Positions 22,648 to 40,878 of a stretch of 64,000 nt of DNA are shown here, one piece after another. Made by a program: the position numbers and the translations under genes. Within the stretch, counting starts at the first letter, position 1, and each line of letters begins with the position of its first letter. This stretch comes from Quercus robur (lineage: Eukaryota > Streptophyta > Magnoliopsida > Fagales > Fagaceae): assembly GCF_932294415.1 (NCBI RefSeq), contig NC_065535.1:8407001-8471000 (forward strand), in the 5' to 3' direction. The notes under the pieces were generated by a model. It made no database searches, was not told the DNA's origin, and was given only the letters and a program-made list of their open reading frames with translations.

Positions 22648-23375
22648 TATTTGAGCTATTTTAATCTCATTGCAAAATATGCACAAGATTTATGCTTCAT
22701 CATGTATCTTTTGAAATATGTCTAAATTGAGAATATTAAGGTCTTATTTAATAGTGGTGTTTAAATAACGAAAATTGTTGTTTAAATATCTCAATACGTA
22801 TTTTAATATATTTTTTTATTTGCATGTATTTTTACAAAACTTATATAACATTACTAAAAATTCCTTACCAAACTAACCTAATGCTTCATCATTGACAATT
22901 ACACTATCACGTTTCAAAATTCGCACAAGATTTATGCTTCATCATGTTTATGCTTATCCTCCAAACCAACTCGTACACTTAGGTTAGGACTACTCGACTA
23001 TTTTCAATGATAACCTGATTTTATAACATCACATCAACTATAATGCAGAGAAGAATATATCAGTGAGAACACACATTATTCTTTGACTATTTACGAAAGT
23101 AAAGAAATTAATTAGGCATGTGCCACACACTAAACACAGGCATGGCTCCATGTATATAGTTTATTATATATATCCGGTTGGCATATTATATTACAGCTTT
23201 ATAAATATCATGAATAGTGAAAGGAAGGAACCTACGAAAATGTATATTTCCTCAAAGCAGTCCAAATCCATCGTGATAGAATTCAAGTAGTATGTGTTTT
23301 CATCCACCAAAAAAAAGTGTTATTTATTTATTTTAGATTTCATAGAATTGAACATATAATATTTTAGAATTCAAA
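22648..23375. repeat. Segmental duplication, arm 1 (arm 2 at 25150-28144)
   Basis: Shares long near-identical stretches with arm 2, in order: ATTTTAATCTCATTGCAAAA, GCACAAGATTTATGCTTCAT (twice), ATCCTCCAAACCAACTCGTA, TTGACTATTTACGAAAGTAA, CAGTCCAAATCCATCGTGAT and TTTCATAGAATTGAACATAT. Arm 1 is uninterrupted. No gene was recognised in it. Confidence 0.9.
22738..22885. mobile_element. MITE copy inside duplication arm 1 (partner at 25238-25382)
   Basis: AAGGTCTTATTTAATAGTGG, an internal palindrome (TTTAAATAACGAAAATTGTT followed by GTTTAAAT), ATTTTTACAAAACTTA, and the end TTCCTTACCAAACTAACC. The arm-2 copy keeps the better ends (GGTCCCGATTGGTTACGGTA and CTCTTACCAAACAAAGAAT). The element was present before the segment was duplicated. 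Confidence 0.5.
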
Positions 23376-25149
23376 ACAAGAAACATCATATATAACGCAA
23401 AGGCTACATCAAGAAGAAACTGGCGTGTTGTGTTTGACACACATCTTGGATCTTGTGACACTTGTTATATTGATTAGCCATAAGAATTTTCAAATCCCTT
23501 AAAACTCTACCTCTAAATAGGACATATATTGTATGATCCATCGTGTGGTAGTGGGAGCTTAGGACGAGGCCTTGGGCTGTGATCATGCCAAATGCACTTC
23601 ACAACCACGTCTTGTTTATGCGTGAGTTTTATTTTTGATATGATATCGCTTGTCTATGTCTCAAATTCCCTCCTTGGTGCACAAAAATCTCTTTAAGTAA
23701 CTATTCTGGTCTTTTTACATTTGTTTGCGTTCTCTTTAATTTCTAGCATCAAAACATGTCTTCCTTCTGTACTCATTATAAAAATAAAATGCAACCTCAT
23801 TTGACCTCCATCTCTTTAATTTAATGGCGTAAATTCTATGGACTTAATATTAAGAGGAACAAGTACTTTCATTGAGGCATCCATTGTTATCCCTAACAAA
23901 ATACTCAAAATGAATTTGTTAAGAGTTCTATTTGTCAATTTTTTTAATATATTTTATTTGAAAAAGAAACGATATTTACCAAGTAAACAAAAACTCCAGT
24001 ACTATAAACATGGTGTTGGATCGTTTGATAAGAACTATACAGGTAAGACATATGTATGAAATAATTCTTAAGGTGCACAGATCATAACTAATTTGATAAG
24101 AATAAATTGTAGTTTGATGAGAACTATTTAGATTATAATTATACAGGAATGAATTTGATAAGAACCTTTTTTTTTTTTTGGGAGGGGGGAGGGTGGGTGT
24201 GGGGAATAAAGGTCGAAACCTTATTGATATCAGTATAAGTTAATTTACAAAGAAAGTTCACTATTAAGGAACTTTCCCTCATTAACTTAACTGCATAAAT
24301 TTCATGCAACAATAGCATAAGCTCTCAGCTACCCATGCTGTGTATTTCATACAACAACAACATAAGAACTAATTTCTAATTTCATTCCCTCAATACTTTG
24401 ACCCAATCCAAACGTCAACAATCCCACATTTCATATGTCAAAATCAAATCTTTATACCAAACACAAGAGTTTAAAAAAAAATATAAAAATCAAATCTTTA
24501 TTATTCATTCATCTTTCCCCAAGTATGATTTCTATGACATCTTTAATTAACCAATCCAAACATAAAGAGATTAAATTTTACAAGGACTTGGTGTAAATCC
24601 TTTGGTTCACAATCTTTAATGAGGACATGTCACATTATCATATTAAAACGTAGATGCATATGATCACACATGATAACATCTTAATAAACACCATATTTCA
24701 AGTTTTAAGTAAAATGTTAATATATAAGGTGTTATTAAGTGTGGTAGGATGTATTACATTCTAAGTAAAAAGCTGATGTAATAACTTTTGTAACAACTCT
24801 CCATATGATTGATTGTGATTGGTGAAAAAAAAAAAAAAAAGACGTTGGACAAATATAAAAGTGACAAATAACTAGTCAGAATCACCCTCACTAGTTAATA
24901 TGTTTTAAACTTGTTTTTGAAATAATTGAAAACAATTTACAATTTGCGTAGATATGGTAAAGATTGAAACTTTAGGCATTAGCTTTTTTATTATTGTTTT
25001 TTACTATTAGATCAAGACATTGATGAATTTCATTCTTTGGTGTAAGCAAGATGCGAATTTAGATCACTTATTCGATTATAATAAACTTTATCAATTAAAC
25101 TAATTGCCAATTAGAACTATTTTATTCTATATTATTTTATTTACAGTGT
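23376..25149. other. Intergenic between the two duplication arms
   Basis: No gene recognised. It includes a T/G-rich tract at 24168-24205, repeated TGATAAGAAC-type motifs near 24.03-24.16 kb, and an A-run near 24825-24840. Confidence 0.4.
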
Positions 25150-28144
25150 GATATTGGCTATTTTAATCTCATTGCAAAATATGCACAAGATTTATGCTTC
25201 ATCATTTGTCTTTTGAAATATGTCTAAATTGGGAAGATTAAGGTCCCGATTGGTTACGGTATTTAAACAACGAAAACTGTTGTTTAAATACCTCAACACT
25301 TATTTTTGCACATTTTTTTTATTTTCACATATTTTTACAAAACTTAAACAATATTACTAAAAATCTCTTACCAAACAAAGAATAATGCTTCATCATTGAC
25401 AATTACACTATGACAATTCAAAATTCGCACAAGATTTATGCTTCATCATGTTTGTGCTTATCCTCCAAACCAACTCGTACACTTAGGACTACTTGAGTAT
25501 TTTCAATGATAACCTGGTTTTATAACATCACATCAACTACAATGCAGAGAAGAATGTACCAGTGTGAACACACATTATTCTTTGACTATTTACGAAAGTA
25601 AAACAATTAATTAGGCATGTGCCGCACACTAAACACAGGCATTGCTCCATGTATATAGTTTATTATATCAGGTTGGTATATTATATTACAGCTATAAATA
25701 TCATGAATAGTGAAAATAAGGAACCTATTAAAATGTATATTTCATCAAAGCAGTCCAAATCCATCGTGATAGAATTCAAGTAGTATACGTTTTCTTTTTT
25801 CTTTTTTCTTTTTTTTGGTTAACCATGCAAGTATTATAAAACTAAGGCACCACAAGTCTATTACAAAAATGGCTAGCTTTATCACTAGCCAGGAGGTCTT
25901 CCACCACAGGCGGTGGGTTATACAAAATAAGGTGGTCTGAATAAAGATGCCCCCAACCTAGCTAATCTATCAGTACACCTATTTGCCTCCCGAAAAACAT
26001 GCACCACAGTACAATTTAGGAACGTCTTCATCAGGTTCCTGCAATTGGATAATAAAGGTTCAAGACTAAGGTTGACCACAGTAGTATTAGAAAGCAAATA
26101 AACAAGGAATTCAGCATCCATATCCACACAAATATTCTCTAAATTAAGCTATTTTGCCAAGAGAAGCCCATCTCTGAGCACCCACAACTTAGCCAGAATA
26201 CAAGACGTGTTCCCCAGTTTCCTTAAGCAACCCGCAACCGAATTCCCATTACTGCACCTGAGCACAGCTCCTCCACCAGCCTTCTTTGAGTTTCCCACCA
26301 CCGATCCATCCAAGTTCAACTTCACCCATCCCTCTCAGGGTTTAGTCCAGGACACCCAAGCCAACACTTTTTGGTTTTTTTGGGTTTTCAGGAACAAAGG
26401 CAAAGAATTCAGCACCTTTTTTAACGCAGTGGCTAGCAACCTTTGAATCAAAGCTTCCATCACAGAATATCACCTTATCTCGTTGGAGCCATATAAGCCA
26501 AAGAGCCTGAGGGAATAGCATTTTCCAGGGAATACGAGACCGAGAATAAAACTGAGCCGAGCTGTAGTTGCTCTTCAGCCATTCTGGTAGGGGAAGATTA
26601 TAGAACTCTTGACTTGTACTCGAGATGCCCAACTCAGTCCACACTCTTTTAGCCCCAGGACAATCATGCAAGGCATGGATAATAGATTCATCAAAGTTTC
26701 CACACACTTCACAAGTCAATCATAGGTTGAAACCCCTTGAACCAAGCACTACACGAGTAGGAATACTATTCCGAGATACTAGCCACAAAAAAAATTTAAT
26801 CCTTGGAGTAGTGTAAGCATCCCAGACCCACCTACAAGGATGAGAAGCAAGGTTCAAAGGATTTAAACCTTTTGCAAGGTTCAAAGGATTTAAACCTTTT
26901 GCAAGGAGATATGCAGACTTTAGGGAGAAAGAGCCATCCGTAGAATATGCCCAAATAAGCCTGTCTTTCAAATCAGTACACAAAGCTAATAGAATACCTT
27001 GTATGTCATTCATAATAGTTTTTGGAAAATTGAAGGATATCCTATTAGGGTTAGATAAGAACATCTTAATTGACATATTATTTTCCCCTTCAGCAAGGGG
27101 TTCCTCAATCTGCTTCCTTAAGGGACCTGAAGGGAGCCAAAAATCATCCCATAAGCCCACCTTTTCTCCATTTGCTATTACCCATTTCAAACCTTTATTG
27201 AATATAATTCCTCCTTCCTTGCAAGCAGCCCAGATTTTTGAAGTGGGGAGTTTTCTACCTCCTTCATTAAGTCTAGTAGTAGTCAAATATCTACTTATTA
27301 GCATTTGTGCCCAAGGGTAATTTTGGCTTGAAGCAATCCTCCGGCATAGTTTTGCCAATAGTGCAGCATTCCTTGCTTTCATTTGGAAAATACCCAATCC
27401 CCCAAGATCTTGAGGCATCGTAACTTGACTCCATCCAACCATATGTATCTTCTTCCTTTCCACCGTCGACCCCTATAAAAAATTCCTCACAAGCTTGTCA
27501 ACTTCATCACAGATTCTAACTGGTATTCTATAACATTGCATGGTATATTTTGGAATGGCAATCACCGCTGCCTTAATAAGCATAAGCCGGCCTACAGGAG
27601 AGAGACATTTGGTTTTCCATCTCGCCAATTTTGCTTGAACTCTTTCCACTACAAATTGGAAGTCATTTCGGCGTCTCCCTTTATGCAAAATAGGGAAGCC
27701 AAGATACTTACCTAGTTAGAAGTTTTATTAATCCCCAGAAGCTGCACTAATTCTTCCTTTGTTTCTTCAAGAGTATTTGGGGAGAAAAACACTTTAGACT
27801 TAACCTTGCTAATCTTTTGCCCCGTGAGCTCACAAAATTCCTCCAACACATCAACTATTGCCTCACAATTGGCCCAGTCAACTTTGGCATAAAGAAGCAA
27901 ATCATCGGCAAAAAAAGAATGAGAAAATCCAGGACCACCATGTGAAGCCTTCACTTTTACCCACTTACCCTCTTCCCATTTCTTATTTATGAGGGAGCTT
28001 AGGAATTCCATATAAAGTATGAAGATATAAGGGGATATGGGGTCTCCTTGTCTCAAACCCCTAGAGGGGTACATCCACCAAAAATAAAAAGTGTTATTTA
28101 TTTATTTTAGATTTCATAGAATTGAACATATAATATTTTAGGAA
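25150..28144. repeat. Segmental duplication, arm 2, split by a LINE
   Basis: Left part 25150-25792 and right part 28071-28144 together match arm 1 at 22648-23375. The match breaks within GTTTTCATCCACC of arm 1, exactly where the LINE's T-rich end and its truncated 5' end abut. Arm 1 is therefore the empty site. Confidence 0.88.
25793..28070 (-). mobile_element. 5'-truncated LINE (non-LTR retrotransposon), degenerate
   Basis: Read on the minus strand, coding begins inside the reverse transcriptase domain (SRGLRQGDPISPYIFILYME, then FADDLLLYAK with the catalytic Asp pair). It continues through the RT thumb region (LSPVGRLMLIKAAVIAIPKY) and the zinc-binding region (RIKFFLWLVSRNSIPTR, TCEVCGNFDESIIHALHDCP). 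It ends with an RNase H domain in a shifted frame (KLNLDGS, then DMDAEFLVYLL and FREANRCTDRLARLG). It ends in a T-rich tract on the plus strand (25791-25816), the poly(A) tail. A frameshift near 27.69-27.71 kb, TAG at 27473, TGA at 26720 and a further frame change near 26.34 kb make it inactive. An internal 26-bp direct duplication lies near 26.85-26.9 kb. No clear target duplication is visible because the tail abuts a T-rich site. Confidence 0.92.
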
Positions 28145-28859
28145 TATTGTTTTTTTATTGTCGCAATAGGTGAAATTCAATATCATATCTTTTATTTGAT
28201 TACAATTTTTTTATTAATTGAGTTAATACTCAAATGTCCTAAATTACCACTGCGCACCACTAGTGCGGTGGTCATTCTACAAGTATAAATGCTTGTGAAG
28301 TGTGGGTGGTAATGACCAAGATTTAAGTTTTCAAGAGGAAGACTTATGTCATAGATTGGAATTCTATTTTATCTATAAAATATAATAATAATAATAATAA
28401 TAAACCACTCAAATATTCCAAACTGTGACAGTGTTCAAGAATTAAAGTTTTTATTTTATTTTCTTTTTAATTTAAAGAATTAGAGCCGTTATTTCTGTTG
28501 TACATACCCCAAAAAACAAAAACAAAAAAAAACAACGAAATGAAAAGGATACTTGTCCTCAATGCTATCTCCTGAATGCCATACTCTCTTCAAATTTGTA
28601 AGAGAGTATAGTTTAGTCAATAAATAGTATTGCTCTGCTAAATGAATTGCTTTTGCTTTGGCCAAATTTTAAACACATAATAACAACAACAACAACAAAA
28701 ATTTAAGAATTTTTTTTTTTTTGAATTTTAAGAAATTTTAATTTACTTATTATGTTATTATATGACATCATATTTTGTATTTGTGTGTATTGCACGGTCC
28801 ATGGGCCTACGAAGGATGCAAATGCAAAACCCTAGTCGGAGTTGACGGAAGACCCGAAA
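28145..28859. promoter_or_regulatory. METTL4: Upstream region of the METTL4-like gene
   Basis: AT-rich with (AAT)n near 28384-28402 and A-runs. A short tRNA-like or SINE-like stretch (GTGCGGTGGTCATTCTACAA) sits near 28265. The leader just before the ATG holds AAAACCCTAG. No TATA box can be assigned with confidence. Confidence 0.35.
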
Positions 28860-36968
<8,109 letters not shown>

Positions 36969-39171
36969 TGAGTGGTGCACCTGGGCAAACATAACTTATG
37001 GGGACCTCAAACATAGTTCAATAGTTCCTTATTTAATTTCATTTTGAAAGATGCAAATCCTGTTCTTGCTGATTTGTTATTGTGATTAAATGAGCTCGAT
37101 GGGTAAGAGTTCCGCTTGAAATAATGTGTCCATGAAGCTCCAACCACTGCCAGTACTTGGAATCTGTATGCGTGCCTCTGCCTTGATCGAGGTCCAGGAT
37201 GCCCATGTTTCAAGACTATGAGGATGTAGTATATCTAGTGAGTGAGTAGGAGGAGAATATTCATATACCGTGCGAGTAGATTGTATTTTCCTTCGTTATG
37301 TGGAGGCATTGAAGTTAGCATATTTGCATGAAGGAGGATGATTGTCATAAATTGCTCTCAATTTTGTTCATTCATTCGTTTTTATTTAATAGGTGGTTAA
37401 TTTGTAATTATAGATTGTTTAAGGACTGCTTTTTCCAAACAGCAACTTTTGATTTTGTCGATGAGGTCCTTGCCCCGAGGCTTACGTTTTACCTCGAAGT
37501 TAAGACAATTGTACTTGAGAATAATAGTAATGTTTTTATTTTTTATTTTTGGGTTGCAAATTGGATTGTAATGACTAATGATATCGCTGGCATGAAGAAT
37601 TGAAGATCGCACTATTGTCTTATAAAGATCCAAATTTTGTCAATTAAAAGTAACTGAAAAACAATTTGTTGCAGCCTTGCAGGACAATGGTTAAACAAAC
37701 TCTTAGGTGCTTTTTGGTCGTAGAATCTTCCATTCTATGGTTTAAATTCCTGTTTAATTCTAGAAATTTTACATCATGAGTCGTTACATTTTTATTTTAA
37801 AGAGTTTAAATCTATAACGTTCACTCTTGATAATAGTTTTTTATCATCAGACCAAGGCACTAATCAGTTTTTTATTTAAGCGGGAATTGAACCTGGATCT
37901 TCTATTCAACTATTAGAGAATTTACCAGTAAATTCATATAGAAAACATGTTATACTTATTTGTCAGGAAAATTTAACTAGATATATATTAATTATAGGTA
38001 ATCAAATATTTATTTCATAAAAAGGACATCATGTTCATGATGGAGAAACACTTTGAACTTAAAACATAATCACATATCAAATATTATAATGAAGTTATCT
38101 ACTAATATTATTGTAGGGTGTGTTCCACTAAAGTATTTTCAAATCTAAAACCGAGGATTGAGGCATAGGACCCAATTCAAGCGTTTGAAATGAAAAAGTA
38201 ACACTTGCCAGGAAAACAAATAAATGTAATAAGAATATAATCTCCCAATTATTCTAAATGCAAAAAGGTAGGGTACATAGGGTCTTCAGTAGTACGTGGT
38301 TTACTACTTTACATTATGTTAAAAAGAGACTATGTAGTATGTACTACTTTACATTAGGTTAAAAAATTTAAAAATAAATAATCAAAATATAGAAGTAGAA
38401 GCAAGAAATTGTAAAGCATCTCTAGGGCTCTATACTGTTTGGAGAGTCACTAGTTACTTTTTATTTTTGCCTACCTATTTTTTTCAAATACAATTTTTTA
38501 ATAGGCTCTCTATCATTTCTCTATTCCAATTTTTTCTTTATTCTTTTTTTAATATTTCTTTATTCTTCCTTTATTCATTCTCAATAATTATATTTTTTAA
38601 ATCTTCCAAAATAACAATTTCCAATTTTTTTTTGTTTATGTTAATATTTTACAGGTAAAGAGTGTATACTTATAAAAATACAATGTAATCTAAATGTGCA
38701 TTTATCCAAAAATAAATAAATAAATAAATAAGTTTTTTTTAATAAATAAATAAAAAATAATTAGTTGGTATACATGTATATGTAATGTTAGAAATTACTA
38801 AATGCACTAAAAAAATCATAGCATCTGTCCTAATATACCCCAGAGAGAGAGAGAGAGAGCGAAATCAAATGGGCTAATGTTATTTATAATGGTGAGGGTA
38901 TGGGCTTCTCTTGTGTTCAAAATGTTGGTTTATCCCATTATGGACCCAAAAATAAAAGATACATAAGCCCAGATTCACATATCTATGACTATGACTATGC
39001 CAATCTACTTAAAATAAAGGGAAAATAAAATGTGTAAAGTATCTTCGTAAATAATTAAATAAACTATTATAAACATTCTAAACGTGGAAACATTTTCTAT
39101 AAAAGCCAAGGGTCTTACTTCCGAACATTTAATAATCATTTCAAGATATCCAGTTTATTGAGTCCTTCAAT
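36969..39171. other. METTL4 3' flank and intergenic spacer
   Basis: The 3' UTR of the METTL4-like gene probably occupies the first few hundred bases. After that: a SINE at 37794-37932, an AT-rich stretch with (AAAT)n near 38709-38735 and 38743-38755, and a (GA)n run near 38844-38858. No further gene seen. Confidence 0.45.
37794..37932 (-). mobile_element. SINE (family B)
   Basis: On the minus strand: TTTACTGGTAAATTCTCTAA (A-box region), CAGGTTCAATTCCCGC (B box), then GTGCCTTGGTCTGATGATAA and ATCAAGAGTGAACG. The same order recurs at 50188-50352. The tRNA-like head and shared body indicate a SINE family. Confidence 0.7.
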
Positions 39172-39180
39172 TAAAATAAT

Positions 39181-39400
39181 GGGATAATTACAATAAACTC
39201 ATATGAGGTTTGGCCCATTTGCGCTTTGTCTATCCGTGGTTTAAAATTTTACACTTTACCCACCTCTACTTCAATCCGTTACCCATCTCACACTCAGACG
39301 TTAGAAAAACACATTTTTATTCTAAATTAGAATATAACACGGATCAAACAACATGAACTCACTCTCTTTTCCTCACGAGCCCTAGAAACGTGAAAATCCC
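39181..39400. repeat. Left terminal inverted repeat of the MULE
   Basis: Complementary to 49589-49818 over about 220 bp with scattered substitutions and small indels. The 9-bp target duplication lies immediately outside (39172-39180). Confidence 0.92.
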
Positions 39401-39591
39401 TTGTACTGAGCTGGGGTTTTGATTTTTCTGATTGTGCTTTCATGTGAGGGTGAGGTTCTGACTTTGGGTTGTCTTGAGGCATTGAATATTTAAAGATAAA
39501 TCATCACCAGGTACGACATTTCTGCTTTATGGTTTTGAGCTGGGGTTTCAAGTTTTGATAGTAGCTTTGATTCACAGGAAGTTGATAATCG

Positions 39592-40010
39592 ATGTCTTCT
39601 TCGAGTGGATATTACTCAAGTTCAAGTGGGTATATGTGTACATATGAGACTTGTGTGTTGAGAATAAGTCTGACAGTGGTTAATTTTGGGAGAAGGTTTC
39701 TGGGTTGTAGCTGATATAAGGTAAGTATACTTTTTACTTAATCTAGTTGATTCACGTGAGATTGGAATGTGATGTGTTCAATTCAATTTATGAACAGGTT
39801 GGTCCCAAGTGCCATTTCTTTAAATGGATTGATAATCCCACTTGTATGCGTGGGAATGAAGCTGCCCATTTGGTGCAACAAAAACTGGATTTACTGCGGA
39901 GTGAGCTGCAACTTGCACATGAAAGGGAAAGAGAAGCTACCCAAGTGGCAGAAATTGCTCAAGACAGGGCAGCAAAAGCCACTGAGAGGGAGAGAGTTTC
40001 AAGGAGATAG
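39592..40010 (+). pseudogene. MULE-borne GRF zinc-finger protein, one in-frame stop
   Basis: Exon 1 (39592-39720, ends with GTAAG donor) reads MSSSSGYYSSSSGYMCTYET and then NFGRRFLGCS before TGA at 39712-39714 and the last two codons YK. Exon 2 (39798-40010, after acceptor TATGAACAG) reads VGPKCHFFKWIDNPTCMRGN and then a charged coiled coil (LRSELQLAHEREREATQVAE). CX4C, NFGRRFLGC and CHFFKWID form a GRF-type zinc finger, a small nucleic-acid-binding module. The first ligand pair here is irregular (family consensus is closer to CxCG). The gene converges on the transposase gene, the same layout as the accessory gene of maize MuDR, though the proteins are not alike. The stop is explained by CGA to TGA. 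Its role in transposition is unknown. Confidence 0.75.
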
Positions 40011-40878
40011 CAGTGAGAGGTTTAGAGCAAAAGAGAAAGTGCGGAATTGCACTAATTCTGTCATTTTTTTTTTTTTTTTGGTTATGTTGTTTTCATGTTT
40101 TGGCTCAAGTGAGAATGTTGGAATGATGAGATTGAGTCTGCCTGATGAGTTGTAATATAAGGCGGTCCTCAATTGTATTGTAATAGAACTATGAAAGAAT
40201 TTTTTGAGAATGAGAACTATGTAAGGTGGTAGATGTTGTTGGCTTGAAACCACTTAATAATATAAGCTTTTTAAAGACAAAGTGTTATTTATGTTAGATG
40301 TTGTTGGTATTTTTGTTTAAAGTGAATTGGATACTTGTGAGTTGTAAGCTGTGAGCTGTTGGTGTTGGTGTTTTGTTGGATGTTGTGAGTTGTGTTGGTT
40401 TGTGCATAAAGTGCATTGTGTGAAGACAATTGTGTTGAAAATGAATTTAAAGTGCATGACAATCTGTCAACCTGCAAGAAAAGACAACAAATGCACACAT
40501 ACACTTGCTATTTAACACATACACCTACTATTCAACACATACACCTTGCACACATAAACAAACTCATATAACAAATTGCAATAATCAGAATAATAATTCT
40601 GAACATCTGTCATTAAGTTAAGAAATTGTATACATATTTTAAGGTGGCATTGAATAGTCTTTCATTAACCACCAGTAAATATAAGGCATTTAGTACAACA
40701 ACCAAAACAGTTGCAGCTGCCCAATGTTTACAAAACTTAAAAACATACAAAAAGTGTTTGAACAGCTATATAAAAAAGTGTCTTGCCATTATCTGCCCTA
40801 CCATTGTCTACAAACTACATAAAACCCTAACACTACATAACCCTAATACATAACAACAAAAGTGTCTTGACTTAGTCT

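Noticed and set aside
25793..28070. An active LINE with its own promoter.
   Set aside because: It starts inside the RT domain and has frameshifts and stops; it cannot be autonomous.
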